A DNA stretch of 64,000 bases from Rugalucina vietnamica (GCA_964017185.1 OZ024880.1:43475071-43539070); one strand, 5' to 3'; shown: positions 32,421 to 44,942, numbered from the stretch's first letter. A program made the numbers and translations. Notes: generated from the letters alone by a model not told the origin.

Positions 32421-32519
32421 TATTTCACATTGTTAATGTATTTCTACGTCGTAAAATTTAAAATCAGTAAACGAATGCTTTCAAGTTGTTTTAATCCGTT
32501 TTTACACTCTTTCAGAAGC

Positions 32520-32645
32520 TTAAAATACGATACTCCTGTGATGTTTCTAATTGTTTTGTTTTGGTGTTGATTTTTATAATGTTTGCACCTTATGATTATT
32601 TGCATATTTTCAGTTAAGTTTAGATAACTAAGTGGTCGCCTGCAG
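32520..32645 (+). mobile_element. Internal Penelope tail fragment
   Basis: ACGATACTCCTGTGATGTTT through AGTTAAGTTTAGATAACTAA to GTGGTCGCCTGCAG; both ends are missing. Confidence 0.7.
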
Positions 32646-33084
32646 CTGCGTTCAGTCATGCAATAAGCAGAAATAACTCCTCTTGTTTTTTAAGACTCGT
32701 CACTGACAAGAAATGGATAACTGGATAATTTTATTTACTTATTTTGTTGAGTATACGGTAAAAATAAATTCTGTATGTAAAACTGCCAGATCGTGTGATG
32801 CTGTATGCTGAAATCGATTGCATAATACCTGAAGCCCATTTTTAAACAAAAATTCGCTGATATTTGAGTTTCAAGGATTCCACATGGAACCATACAAGGA
32901 ACCATGGTTAATGGTTTGTAATATTATTAATAATTTATGAAAGAATAACCATTTTTGTACTACGGGTAAATTGGTGTCTTTATAAGCACTACTTATTTAC
33001 AAAGTTTCATTCAATGTGCATTTTAGAATTTCACGGTAAAGTGGTTGTTACAATTTAAAACATAACACGTCAGTGTTATTTTGC

Positions 33085-33700
33085 AAGAATCACTGAACCG
33101 TGAATTTTGGTCACAGTGACCTATAAGTATATTGGGGTCAAAGATCTGGTCATACTCGCTCATAATCTGAAAGAAGTATGGAATACATGTATACTAATTG
33201 AGTGTCAAAATAAAAGGCAAAATTACTGAACCGTGAAGTTAGGTCACAGTGATCTATGGCTATTGGGATCTGAGGTATGGTCACTTCTGTGGTGGTTCTT
33301 TTTGTTTTATGTCTTGGTGTTTAATTTTTTTTTTGTGCTGTTGGCGCCTTATGAGTGTTTGCATAGTTTTAGTTAAGTTAACTGAGTGGCCACCTATTGG
33401 GAAAATAGCTGCTCATTCGGCTTACGATATGTTTCATGGTATAAGTATCTGATTGTTAGTTTGGTTTTTTTCCCACCTCGGTTTTGGAGTGGGAATCTTT
33501 TTCTGATTGCGCCTTTTCCTGGTCTTTGCCTACTAACTGAGTGTCAAAATATAAGGCAAATTACTGGATCATTATGGAAAGTAGGTCAACCCACCCTTAC
33601 AGTCATGACACACAAGTCAGTGTCACAAAGTTAAAAAATGAATGACCGGCACTCTTCTTAAGTTGTTTCTATTGAGTAATACAAGTAAAAATATTTCAGG
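33085..33700. repeat. Diverged tandem units around a Penelope tail
   Basis: TCACTGAACCGTGAATTTTG with GGTCACAGTGACC occurs near 33091, again near 33222 (TTACTGAACCGTGAAGTTAG), and in part at 33551. GAGTGTCAAAATA(A)AAGGCAAA flanks both sides of the tail inserted at 33283. Confidence 0.7.
33283..33533 (+). mobile_element. Penelope-like 3' tail
   Basis: CTTCTGTGGTGGTTCTTTTT to CTGGTCTTTGCCTAC; the last few bases (TTGTACCTTTT) are lacking. Confidence 0.85.
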
Positions 33701-34360
33701 GAGTTCTAGAGTTTGACCTCTAGCCCCCCCCCCCCCCCCCACTCCGACCAAGAGGTCCGATGTCATGGAACATAAAGTGTATGAAGTATGAATGCTTTAT
33801 GATAAGTTGTTGTCAAGATATGGACTCCTTGTAAAAGTTACAGTGCAGTACATCCATTTCTACAGTGTTCTAGTTTTTAACCTCGAGTCCCAACCCAGGC
33901 ATAGACCCAGGGATCCGATGCAATGAAACAAAACCCTAGAGGGTACCTTTGGTTCAAGTATGAAATCCCTCTGATAAAAGGTTCTCAAGATATTGACTTC
34001 TAGAATACTATACCACAGAAAAGCCATTATTAATGGTGTTCTCGATTTTAACCTCTAGTCCCACCCCCAAGCATAGACCCAGGTCTTCGATGCCATGGAA
34101 TGAAAGCCAACCATGTTTTTGAAGAGAAGAATGATTGTCAAATATGGACTTCTAGAAAACTATACCGCAGAATTGCCGCTTTGAAGACGTTCTAGATTTT
34201 GTTTTAACCTTCAGCCCCCAACCCCCCCCCCCCCGGCCTGGATCCAGGGCCCCGATGCCATGGAATGAAAGCTCACAATAGAGGGCATCTATGGACCAAG
34301 TATGAATGCTTTCTCATGAGTGGTTGTCAAGATATGGACTTCTAGAAAAATATACCAGAA
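33700..34360. repeat. Tandem array of about 150-170 bp units with poly(C) cores
   Basis: Units start near 33702, 33868, 34039 and 34190. Each has GTTCTAGATTTTAACCTCTAG, a C-rich run (up to 17-18 C at 33724), AGACCCAGG, CGATGCCATGGAATGAAAG and GTTGTCAAGATATGGACTTC. Two further units lie at 38310-38640 in the duplicated copy. Confidence 0.88.
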
Positions 34361-34806
34361 GTTTTACGCGCACGTGCACGGGAACGTAGACGAACTGGAT
34401 GTTAACAATAGCTCTATGCACTTCGGGCAGTCGAGCTAATTAGACATATGAAAAGCATAATGATTGAATTTTTCTCAGCAAGCTGGCCATCTGGCTAAAA
34501 AAGATGACACTGCTGTACCTTTATTCTGATATATTATGTCTGAGACCGTAACCTTATGTTCCTATAGTGATAAAATTGGGAAATATTCATCCAAAATGAG
34601 ACATAATGGTTAAACCAGAAATGCAATATTTGATTTGATGTCTAGCCGGTCAAATGAATGTGGGAAAAGGTTGTTCTGGAGATTTTGAATTGTCTCTCTG
34701 TAGACGACCACTTAATTTGTAACGTCCAGATAAATTCGGAGTCTCGAAACATTTAAGGTAATTTAAGCTTATTTAATCGTAATAGAAAATATTATATAAC
34801 TATTTA

Positions 34807-35072
34807 CATCATGAAAGCATGTCCGTGTAATGTATACCCCCTTGAACCCCACTTTTATATAGCAAAACTGGGCTATGCTAGGGTATACCTATTTTTCTTA
34901 TTTTGCTCCATGGGTACTCGTTAGAACCGCCTCGGTGAAGCGGTTCTAATGTGTACCCACAATCTATGTTTTGAGCAAAAATAAGAAAAGTATCAAAAGT
35001 TTTCAACTGAAAATTTTCAATTTTTAAAGCTCAAAAAATCTCTGTATATTGCATGGGCAAGTTTTCGTAATG
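34807..35072. mobile_element. MITE-1 copy in duplication A
   Basis: Ends CATCATGAAAGCATGTCCGT and GCATGGGCAAGTTTTCGTAATG with the full hairpin. Its counterpart is at 39099-39355, so this insertion predates the duplication. Confidence 0.9.
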
Positions 35073-35142
35073 AGGTGATTCGACATCAAGTTTGGAAATA
35101 ATGACTTCCTCATTCGCCTGGACACTGCGTTATTATTACTAG

Positions 35143-35478
35143 TTGTTTGTTTGTATGTTTGAATTGATGCTTAACGTCCCAATCAACAGCTATGGCCATG
35201 CCAAGACATTACCTATACATCTGTATTTTATGGGACTTTTACCCAAAATTAGGATGTCATGCCATTCAAATATGATCACCCAACTGAGCCACTAAAGCTT
35301 AATATATATGGATGGTTTAAGTTGAACCTCTTTCCTGGGCAAGCCCATTCCTGAGCGGTTAACTGAGAATCAGATGGTCAGTCAATAGCGCATAAGATTC
35401 TCCTGGAGGCACAAGCAACACATCTATTCCTTAAGGCACCACAGGACGGGGACCCATGTATCTGCCCGACCATCCTTT
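35143..35478 (-). mobile_element. SINE-like copy in duplication A
   Basis: Minus strand: head near GGGTCCCCGTCCTG, TAACCGCTCAGGAATGGGCT, a B-box-like GGTTCAACTT, then GACGTT-type end and (AAAC)n. Present in both duplicates. Confidence 0.75.
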
Positions 35479-36687
35479 ATTACTAGCTGTAATTTGGATT
35501 GTTTTTCTCATATTGTCAGACTTTTTCTATCGTATCAGTTCCTGATCATTTAGTTTCTTATACCTTTAGGTTTACGTCTACGTCGTGTTTATATACCAGT
35601 AATTCTCATGATTTCCACGAAGGGTCATCGTCCTGGTGGATAAACATATTTATTTTCATTGTTTTCATGTCCCACTTACATTACCAAAATACAGCGGGAT
35701 GCTCAGGTCTAGGACAATTTTCTTAGCATTTTCTTGCTATTACACACACTGTAAAAGCTTTGTACTTCAGATCTGGAATAAGTGACCACTATAAACCTGA
35801 CTCTTATTGCTGTAAAAGAAAATAATCGCAATCAGATACAAATTGTACTTTTGAATGATTGATAAGACATGTATAATGCCCTAAAACACATAAACTGGTT
35901 TTTGAATAAGATATAGAACATTGCAGAAACACAACACACATTTTTATGTACATGTATCTACACTACTCACTAAACATACTAATTTGCATGATGAGCACAG
36001 AAACTAAGCCCTGGTGAATGGATACTTTGACTTTTCCTCGATCAAACCTATGCTTTAAGTCCCATCTTCTTGGTACACTGTGGCAGGTATTTCCCGTAAT
36101 TTGTTGTTTGTAATTTTCTATATTACAGTGCCGTCGTGGCTATGCACACGCCACGAGACAGTACACAGCCCGAATAGCACCATCGTTTGACTTTGTAGCA
36201 TTAAGGGGAAATCAGACTTGTGGCAAGAACTTTTTATAACAGTTTTACGTAAGAACAGAAACAATCGATAATTTTATTTTTTGATAAAAAGCTTAGACTA
36301 CAAGCTTAATGATAAACAAGTGTTTTGGTTCTTATCCAGCCAGCATGTTTGTCCATTTTGCTGAAAGTACCACTTAGATTAATTGCAGGGAAGAAAATGG
36401 GTCGGAAGTAATTTTCTATATTAGGACAATTGGAAAGTAGCCTTGAACAGCGTTATTTCAATGTAACACATGGTAATATGTGTTCAATATTTGCAGACCA
36501 TTTTATACGTCCCGTCGACATTATCAAGTTTATTTTATCGTAAGTTTAAAATGTAAAAAGGGTAAGCATTATTACGAAACTGGTAGAATCACCTGCCCTC
36601 AACCAACGAAGCTAGTCGCATGATATCGAGGACAACAGACATACCAAGAAGCGTGACAGAAGTATATAGTAGCTCGTAGACAGGATA

Positions 36688-36966
36688 ACATGTTTTGATA
36701 TGTATACCCCCTTGAACCCTATTTTTATATAGCAAAACTGGGGTATGGAGAGGTGTACTTATTTTTCTTATTTTTGCTCGAAACCATAGATTGATGTAAC
36801 ATGTTACAACCGCTTCAAGAAAAATGTCAAAAACATTTTCATTCTACTGATTCTTTTATTTATTTATTCATCTATTTTTTATTTTCTTTTATTTTTTTTT
36901 TTTTTTTTTTATTTTTTTACAGATGAAAATAATCTCTGTTCATTGCCTTGGCAAGTTTTCGTATTG
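36688..36966. mobile_element. MITE-1 copy with T-rich expansion
   Basis: AACATGTTTTGATATGTATACC to TTGCCTTGGCAAGTTTTCGTATTG. The hairpin apex is collapsed, and a T-rich stretch (36850-36918, with 19 or more T in a row) occupies the right half. This is the empty-site counterpart of the LINE-bearing copy at 40977-44184. Confidence 0.85.
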
Positions 36967-37908
36967 AAAAAATGTTAATTTTGATTAGAAGAAAACCCAA
37001 TTTGAAATGAACAAGGCACAAGGGCACAATTGAATTCACAATCCACAGCCCAGGCCTTGGGTGTATATACGATAATTATAATTCACCTTAAAAAAGGTTG
37101 GGCTAACCTTCATCGACACACATATTTATGAGCGTTTTGATAACGTCAGTATCTAATTGTATACATGCAAATGACTATTGTTTTGTCAATGGATTTTCGT
37201 TATATTTTCATATTCAGTCACCCTTATGTACTCTAACTAATGCCCGACTAACTGTAAGATTTTCGTATTATATATTGGTCACCACTGCACTCAGATGATT
37301 TACTAAAAGTAGAAACAATTGTTTGAAAGGCATTTTAAGTGATAAAGAATGACTGATCTAAGTGAAATATCCTTTAACAAAGCATGTTCCAGACACTTCT
37401 GTAGCAAAATGCCTGTTTCAATAATAGTCAAACAATGCAGTTAATTTTGTGTGCAATTTAGCCTACTCATAAGATTAGCGTACCTTTGGATATGCGAAAG
37501 CAAAGACACAGAGTAGCTGCGCAGTATTCACACAAATGGCCACAGCCCCTTTATATTTCATCTGATAAAATACTTATTCTTCATTACTGACCCAAAAATA
37601 TAGTCATAAGCCATCATCTATGGCTGTGAAGCCCGTTTTGTGTCGCACCTGGCTTCGGTTTTCTTGCACAAAAGCTATAATATCTTCCAGGAAATGCATC
37701 TCAAATTTATAACAATTTGTACCAATTGTATGCTTGCAGACTTTGCCTAATTGTGATTTGTCGTTTTCCAAAATAAGCAAGTCTTATCTAAATGTCTGGG
37801 ACAGCTTGCTTTTGTCTGAACTTTAAGATTTCGTATCTAAAGTCTTACACAATGAGCGTTAGTCCAGGTGTATAAAACGGGATGTATACTTACGCGTTAG
37901 AGATTCAC

Positions 37909-38020
37909 CATCTTGAAAACATGTAGGTGAAATGTATACCCCCTTGAACCCCACTTTTATATAGCAAAACTGGGGTATGCAGGGGTATACCTATTTTTCT
38001 TGTTTTTGCTCCAAAACATA
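37909..38020. mobile_element. MITE-1 left half, truncated by a Penelope tail
   Basis: CATCTTGAAAACATGTAGGT to TTGCTCCAAAACATA, where the Penelope tail begins. The right half is absent. Confidence 0.85.
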
Positions 38021-38286
38021 CTTCTGTGGTGGTTCTTTTTGTTTTATGTCTTGGTGTTTAAAATATTTTTGTGCTGTTGGCGCCTTATGTATGTTTTCAT
38101 ATTTTTTAGTTAAGTTAAGGTAACTGAGTGGCCACCTGTTGGGAAAAAAGCTGCTCATTCGGCTTACGAAATGTTTTCATGATATAAGTACCTTATTGTT
38201 AGTTTAGTTTTTTCCCCATCTCGGTTTTTGGAGTAGGAATCTTTTTCTGATTGCGCCTTTTCCTGATCTTTGCCTAATTGTACCTT
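38021..38286 (+). mobile_element. Penelope-like 3' tail at the junction of duplication A and B
   Basis: CTTCTGTGGTGGTTCTTTTT to CCTAATTGTACCTTT, directly followed by the start of duplication B. Similar tails lie just left of the array in copy A (33283) and at the end of copy B (45337). Confidence 0.88.
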
Positions 38287-39098
38287 TGAGATACTATACC
38301 ACAGAAAAGCCATTATTAATGGTGTTCTAGATTTTAACCTCTAGTCCCACCCCCAAGCATGGACCCAGGTCTTCGATGCCATGGAATGAAAGCCAACCAT
38401 GTTTTTGAAAAACGATTGTCAAGATATGGACAAGATATGGACTTCTAGAAAACTATACCACAGAATTGCCGCTTTGAAGACGTTTTAGATTTTGTTTTAA
38501 CCTTCAGCCCTCACCCCCCCCCCCCCCGGCCTGGATCCAAGGCCCCTATGCCATGGAATGAAAGCTCACAATAGAAGGCATCTATGGACCAAGTATAAAT
38601 GCTTTCTCATGAATGGTTGTCAAGATATGGACTTCTAGAAAAATATACTATAAGTTTTACGCGCACGTGCACGGGAACGTAGGTGAACTGGATGGAAACA
38701 ATCGCTCTATGAACTTCGTGCAGTCGAGCTAATTAAACATATGAAAAGCATAATGACTGACTTTTTCTCAGCAAGCTGGCCATCTGGCTAAAAAGATGAC
38801 ACTGCTATACCTTTATTCTGATGTATTATGTCTGAGACCGGAACCTTATGTTCCTTTAGTGATAAAATTTGGAAATATTCATCCAAAATGAGACATAATG
38901 GTTAAACCAAAAATGCAATATTTGATTTGATGTCTAGCCGGTCAAATGAATGTGGGAAAAGGTTGTTCTGGAGATTTTGAATTGTCTGTCTATAGACGAC
39001 CACTTAATTTGTAACGTCCAGATAAATTGGGTGTCTCGAAACATTTAAGTAAATTTAAGATTATTTAATCATAATGGAAAATATTGTATAACTATTTA

Positions 39099-39355
39099 CA
39101 TCATGAAAGCATGTCCGTGTAATGTATACCCCCTTGAACCCCACTTTTATATAGCAAAACTGGGCTATGCAGGGGTATACCTATTTTTCTTATTTCGCTC
39201 CATGGGAACTCGTTAGAACCGCCTCGGCGAAGCGGTTCTTATGTGTACCCACAATCTATGTTTTGAGCAAAAATAAGAAAAGTATCAAAAGTTTTCAACT
39301 GAAATTTTGAAGCTCAAAAAATCTCTGTATATTGCATAGGCAAGTTTTCGTTATG
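39099..39355. mobile_element. MITE-1 copy in duplication B
   Basis: CATCATGAAAGCATGTCCGT to TTTTCGTTATG; counterpart of 34807-35072. Confidence 0.9.
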
Positions 39356-39423
39356 AGGTGTTTCGACATTAAAATTGGAAGTAATGACTTGTCATTCGCC
39401 TGTACACTGCGTTATTAAAACAT

Positions 39424-39758
39424 GTTGTTTGTTTGTATGTTTGAATTGATGCTTAACGTCCCAATCAGCTATGGTCATGCCGAGAAGTTGCCTATACAGC
39501 TGTATTTTATGGGACTTTTACTCAGTACTAGGATGTCATGACATTCAAATATGATCACCCAACTGAGCCACTAAGGCCTAATATGTATGGATGGTTTGAG
39601 TTGAACCGCTTTCCTGGGCAAGCCCATGCCTGAGCGGTTAACTGAGAATCAGATGGTCAGTCAATAGCGCATAAGATTCGCCTGGAGGCACAAGCAGCAC
39701 ATCTATTCCTTAAGGCACCAAAGGGCGGGGACCCATATATCCGCCCGACCACCCTTTA
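39424..39758 (-). mobile_element. SINE-like copy in duplication B
   Basis: Counterpart of 35143-35478. The head GGTCCCCGCCCTTTGGTGCC and the (AAAC)n end are preserved. Confidence 0.75.
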
Positions 39759-41088
39759 TTACTAGCTGTAATTTGGATTGTTTTTCTCATATTGTCAGAC
39801 TTTTTCTATCGTACGTATCAGTTCCTGGGCATTTAGTTTCTCATATTACATCTACGGATTTTTTATATACCAGTAACGAGTAATTCTCATGATTTCCACG
39901 AAGGGTCATCGTCCTGGTGGATAAACATATTTATTTTCATTGTTTTCATGTCCCACTTACATTACCAAAATTCAGCGGGATGCTCATGTCTAGGACAATT
40001 TTCTTAGCATTTTCTAGATATTACACACACTGTAAAAGCTTTGTACTTCAGATCTGGAATAAGTGACCACTATAAACCTGACTCTTATTGCTGTAAAAGA
40101 AAATAATCGCAATCAGATACAAATTGTACTTTTGAATGATTGATAAGACATGTATAGTGCCCTAAAGCACATAAACTGGTTTTTGAATAAGATATAGAAC
40201 ATTACAGAAACACAACACACATTTTTATGTACATGTATCTACTCTACTCACTAAACATGCTAAAACTGCATGATGAGCACAGAAACTAAGTCCTCGGGAA
40301 TAATGAATACTTCGACTTTTCCTCGAGTAAACCCATGCTTAAAACGCCACCCTCTTGGTACACTGTGGCAGGTATTTTCCGTAATTTATTGTTTGTAATG
40401 TTTTATATGGTTTTATGCGTGTATGTATGCACACGCCACGTGACCTTACACGCCACATGACCGAATAGCATCGTCGTTTGTTTTTGTCACATAAAGAGGA
40501 CATCAGACTTGTGGCCAGAACTTTTATACCAGTTTTACGTAAGAACAGAAACAATCGATAATTTTATTTGTTGATAAAAAGCTTACAGTACAAGCTTAAT
40601 GATAAACAAGTGTTTGGGTCCTTATCCAGCCAGCATGTTTGTCCATTCTGCTGAAAGTACCACTTAGATTAATTGCAGGGAAGAAAATGGGTCGGAAGTA
40701 ATTTTCTATATTAGGACAATTGGAAAGTAGCCTTGAACAGCGTTCTTTCAATGTAACTCATTGTAATATTTGTTCCACATTTTCAGACCATTCTATGCGT
40801 CCCGTCTACATTATCAAGTTTATTTCCCCATAAGTCTAAAATGTAAAAGGGAAATACATGTATAACGAAAGTGGTAGAATCACCTGCACTCAACCAACAA
40901 AGCTAGTCGCATGATATCGAGGACAACAGACATACCAAGAAGTGTGACAAAAAATATAGCAGCTCGTAGACAGGATAACATGTCTTGATATGTATACCCC
41001 CTTAAAACCCATTTTTATATAGCAAAACTGGGGTATGGAGAGGTGTACCTATTTTTCTTATTTTTGCTCGAAACAATAAACTGATGGC

Positions 41089-42276
41089 CTAGGTGACCAT
41101 GACATGGTCACTGCTTCCTGTGCTCTTAAGCCCTCCATTCAGAAACAGAAACCTCGAAAAGTCCCACTTCTCAACAAAGCGGACTGGCCCAAATTAAAAT
41201 CTCTCATGAGGGATTATCAGAAAAAGTTCCTGCTCAACCATGCAAATAGATCAGTTGAGGAACTCTGGTCTGATTTTGTCACAACACTAGAGGCTTTTAC
41301 CTCAAAGTGTATCCCCACTAAGATTATCCGAGGTAAATGTTCCCTACCTTGGATTACCCAGAGCATTCGCAGACAGATTAGGCGCAGAGATGATTTATAC
41401 AGGAAATTCAAAAAGACTGGAGACCAGACATTTCGTGATAAGTTCCTTGCCCTCCGTAAAAACATTAAACACAACATTAAGTCTTCTTATAACTTATACC
41501 TTGAAGGTCTCCTTGGCATAACTGATGAAAACTCTGCCTGCAGCAATAAAAAGTTATTCTCATTTCTTAAGAGCGCTAAGCAGGACCAGACTGGCTCACC
41601 TCCTCTCCAAAACAAAAACGGACTCGCAACTGACACCACTGAAAAAGCTGACATACATAACCAACAGTTTCAGTCAGTTTTCACTACCAAGGCACCCCTG
41701 TCACTCTCTCGACTGTGTAAGACACAAATCCAGGACATGGTAGATTGTGGTACATTGCGTCATGACGCAGTACCAGAAGGCATTCTCACCTCCAACCCCA
41801 AAATGGAAGAGTTTACCATCTCCTGCAATGGCATTTTAAAGCTCCTTCAAAACCTGAAACCCTTCAAGGCAGCCGGTCCAGATAAGCTCAAACCATTCTT
41901 GCTCAGAGAACTGCGGGAGGAAATTGCTCCAATTATTCAAATCATCTTTGAGCGCTCTCTCCAGACAGGCAAACTCCCGGCAGACTGGTGTAAAGCACAA
42001 GTCACACCAATCTTTAAGAAGGGAAATAAATCATCTGCTGCCAACTACAGACCCATATCCCTGACTTGCATACTTTGTAAGGTCCTCGAGCATATCATCG
42101 CTTCACATGTGGTAAAGCACCTCAATGCACATGATCTCCTGTATGATTTACAACATGGCTTTAGGGAGAAGAGGTCATGCGAGACACAGCTTACAATGTT
42201 GGTCGAGGACCTTGCCAGGAATGTGAGTAAAGGTAAACAGACTGACTTGATACTGTTGGATTTTTCAAAGGCTTTT
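41089..42276 (+). pseudogene. LINE ORF2 protein, N-terminal half (endonuclease end to RT motif A)
   Basis: This uninterrupted frame encodes the linker after the endonuclease and the first RT blocks: FKAAGPDKLKPFLLRELREE, WCKAQVTPIFKKGNKSSAAN, YRPISLTCILCKVLEHII, LQHGFREKRSCETQLTMLV and LILLDFSKAF. The frame breaks exactly after the Phe of motif A, where the Penelope tail is inserted; the catalytic Asp of FSKAFD begins the second half. The protein type (APE endonuclease, RT with PISL/FADD motifs) fits the Jockey/CR1/Rex group. The finer clade is not decided. Confidence 0.9.
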
Positions 42277-42570
42277 TGTTACTGATCGTTCCAAGTCGAT
42301 ACTTCTGTGGTGGTTCTTTTTGTTTTGTGTCTTGGTGTTTAAATTTTTTTTTGTGCTGTTGGCGCCTTATGTGTGTTTTCGTGTTTTTAGTTAAGTTAAG
42401 GTAACTGAGTGGCCACCTATTGGGAAAATAGCTGCTCATTCGGCTTACGATATGTTTCATGGTATAAGTACCTGACTGTTGGTTTGGTTTTTTCCCACCT
42501 CGGTTTTTGGAGTGGGAGTCTTTTTCTGATTGCGCCTTTTCCTGATCTTTGCCTACTTGTACCTTTTTTT
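42277..42570 (+). mobile_element. Penelope-like 3' tail inside the LINE reverse transcriptase
   Basis: Starts GTTACTGATCGTTCCAAGTC and ends CTTGTACCTTTTTTT, 294 bp. It lies between the codons TTT and GAT of the LINE. Both the target and the tail end in T runs, so a short T target duplication (3-4 bp) is possible but cannot be delimited. Confidence 0.93.
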
Positions 42571-43626
42571 GATAAAGTGAATCACTCCAAACTCCTTTGG
42601 AAACTCCACCAGTATGGAATCAGAGGACACGCACTTGCCTGGATCCGTGCCTTCTTGGGAAACCGGTCGCAGACGGTGGTCCTTGATGGAGAGGAATCAG
42701 AATCGGTCCCTGTGACTTCTGGGGTACCCCAGGGCTCAGTCCTTGGGCCGATCCTGTTTCTAATCTATATCAATGACCTGCCGGATGAACTGTCATCACA
42801 GGTTCGACTATTTGCAGATGACACGGCCGTGTACCTGACAATTGGAGATACGGAGGATGGCAAAGTGCTACAAAATGACCTGGACAGACTAGCTGCGTGG
42901 GAGGACAGGTGGGACATGGAATTCAACCCCTCTAAGTGCCAGGTGGTACGGGTGACAACATCCAGGAAACTTATTAACGTAACTTACACTTTACATGGCC
43001 AAGTCCTGGAGGTTGTCACAAGTGCAAAGTACTTGGGGGTTGATATCTCCAATGGCCTATCCTGGAATCCCCACATAGACCACATTACTAAAACTGCCAC
43101 CAGGACGCTAAACTTTATCCAACGGGACATAAAAACAAAGAATCAAAAGGTACGAGAGACTGCCTATAATACACTGGTCCGCCCTCAGCTGGAGTATGCC
43201 GCCCCAGTTTGGGACCCACACACTAAGGAGAAGGTACTCCATCTGGAAAAAGTACAACGCAGGGCAGCACGCTGGACCACCAGCAATTACGACTACCGGT
43301 CAAGCACTACTGCCACTGTTAATAACCTTGGATGGAGAACGCTTGAATTACGACGGGCAGATGCGCGTCTAGTACTATTCTTCAAAATAGTACATGGCCT
43401 TGTCGCTGTACCCCTTCCTGATTATATCCACCCTCCAAACAGAATTTCTAGGCATTGCCATTCAATGACATTCCAACAACTCCAGACTACCCAAAACTAC
43501 TACAAATACTCCTTCTTTCCACTGGTGATTGTCCAGTGGAATGCCCTCCCTGCAGATGTTGCAAGCTTACCAGACCTTGATTCCTTCAAGGTTACAGTCA
43601 GTAAGCTGCAACATTCCAGGCCGTAG
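42571..43626 (+). pseudogene. LINE ORF2 protein, C-terminal half (RT motif A to stop)
   Basis: Resumes DKVNHSKLLWKLHQYGIRGH, then SGVPQGSVLGPILFLIYIND (motif B), VRLFADDTAVY (motif C, catalytic Asp-Asp intact) and SAKYLGVDISNGLSWNPHID. The thumb region with RPQLEYAAPVWDPH follows, ending at TAG 43624-43626. The 352 codons contain no internal stop, so the inserted Penelope tail is the only lesion between this half and the upstream one. The first 162 bases of the longer open frame (from 42409) are Penelope sequence, not LINE. Confidence 0.92.
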
Positions 43627-43860
43627 ACCCAGAAATTGTTGTTTTTAACCTGATTTTAACTTCAACTTAGCTATTTTAACCTATCATCTTTTATCCGTCT
43701 TACTGAATGCTTTTAACCTGTCTCTTCATTAATTTTCAGTCTTTTTTCTTTTTCGACAGCGCATCTGCCTAGAATGTCCGTGAGGGCGTATGGCAGTATA
43801 CGAAGATAGATAGCTAGATAGATGTTACATGTTAGAACCGCTTCAGCGAGAAGGTTCTAA

Positions 43861-44010
43861 AAAGGTACAAGTAGGCAAAGATCAGGAAAAGGCGCAATCA
43901 GAAAAAGATTCCCACTCCAAAAACCGAGGTGGGAAAAAACCAAACTAACAATCAGGCACTTATACCATGAAACACATCGTAAGCCGAATGAGCAGCTATT
44001 TTCCCAATAG
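43861..44010 (-). mobile_element. Short Penelope-like 3' tail inside MITE-1
   Basis: AAAGGTACAAGTAGGCAAAG to CAGCTATTTTCCCAATAG. Compared with intact MITE-1 copies, about 10 bases of the MITE (CGTGTACCCA) are missing at the site, suggesting a small target deletion. Confidence 0.88.
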
Positions 44011-44942
44011 CAATCTATGTTTTGAGCAAAAATAAGAACAATGTCAAAAACATTCTCATTCTACTGATTTTTTTTTATTTATTTATTCATTTATTTTATT
44101 TATTATCTTTTTTATTATTATTATTTTATTTATTTTATAGATGAAAATGATCTCTGTTCATTGCCTAGGCAAGTTTTCATATTGAAAAATTGTTAATTTT
44201 GCTTAGAAGAAAACACAATTTAAAATAAACAAGTAATGGGCACAAGGACACAATTGAATTCACAAACCACAGCCCAGGCCTTGGGTGTATATACGATAAT
44301 TATAATTCACCTGTTGATAAAGGTTGGGCCAACCTTCATCGACACACATATTTATGAGCTTTTTGATAACGTCAGTATCTAATTGTATACACGCAAACGA
44401 CTATAGTTTTGTCAATGGATTTTCGTTATATTTTCATATTCAGTCACCCTAATGTACTCTAACTAATGCCCGACCAACTGTAAGATTTTCGTATTATATA
44501 TTGGTCACCACTGCACTCAGATGATTTACTAAAAGTAGAAACAATTGTTTGAAAGGCATTTTAAGTGATATAGAATGACTGGTCTAAGTGAAATATCCTT
44601 TAACAAAGCATGTTCCAGACACTTCTGTAGCAAAATGCCTGTTTCAATAATAGTCAAACAATGCAGTTAATTCTGTGTGCAATTTAGCCTACTCATAAGA
44701 TTACAGTGCCTTTGAATATGCGAAAGCAAAGACATGGAGTAGCTGCGCAGTTATCACACAAATGACCACAGTCCCTTTATATTTCATCTGATAAAATACT
44801 TATTCTTCATTCCTGGCCCCAAAATATAGTCACAAGTCATTTTTTATGGCTGTGAAGCCCGCTTTGTGTCGCACCTGAGTTTGGTTTTCTAGCACAAAAG
44901 CTATAATATCTTCCAGGAAATGCAACTCAAATTTATAACAAT

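Larger units (their letters stand above)
34006..37900. repeat. Segmental duplication, copy A
   Basis: Collinear with 38288-45336 once the later insertions in that copy are removed. Shared landmarks at nearly constant offset (about 4.28 kb before the LINE) are GCGCACGTGCACGGGAACGT, the MITE-1 at 34807, the SINE at 35143, GTAAGAACAGAAACAATCGA, and a MITE-1 at 36688. Identity is high but not perfect, with substitutions and small indels throughout. No gene was recognised in it. Confidence 0.95.
41088..43823 (+). mobile_element. 5'-truncated non-LTR retrotransposon (LINE), split by a Penelope tail
   Basis: Starts abruptly in the last codons of an APE-type endonuclease (GLGDHDMV, the SDHxxV-like motif). 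It continues through a complete reverse transcriptase and ends after a short 3' region in GATAGATAGCTAGATAGATG, a short tandem repeat typical of some LINE 3' ends. GATG at 41083-41086 and at 43821-43824 may be a 4-bp target duplication. The ORF1 protein and most of the endonuclease are absent, as expected of incomplete target-primed insertion. Confidence 0.93.
40977..44184. mobile_element. MITE-1 copy split by LINE and Penelope insertions
   Basis: The left part, 40977-41087, ends ATTTTTGCTCGAAACAATAA. The right part resumes at 43824 (TTACATGTTAGAACCGCTTC), is interrupted again at 43861-44010, and ends TTGCCTAGGCAAGTTTTCATATTG. Copy A at 36688-36966 shows the site without insertions. Confidence 0.85.

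Noticed and set aside
33700-34360. CRISPR-like array of spaced repeats
   Set aside because: Units are 150-170 bp, contiguous and diverged, in a eukaryotic genome; it is an ordinary tandem repeat.
42409-42570. N-terminal extension of the second LINE half, with a hydrophobic stretch
   Set aside because: The sequence is the Penelope tail read in frame by chance; identical tails elsewhere give the same peptide.
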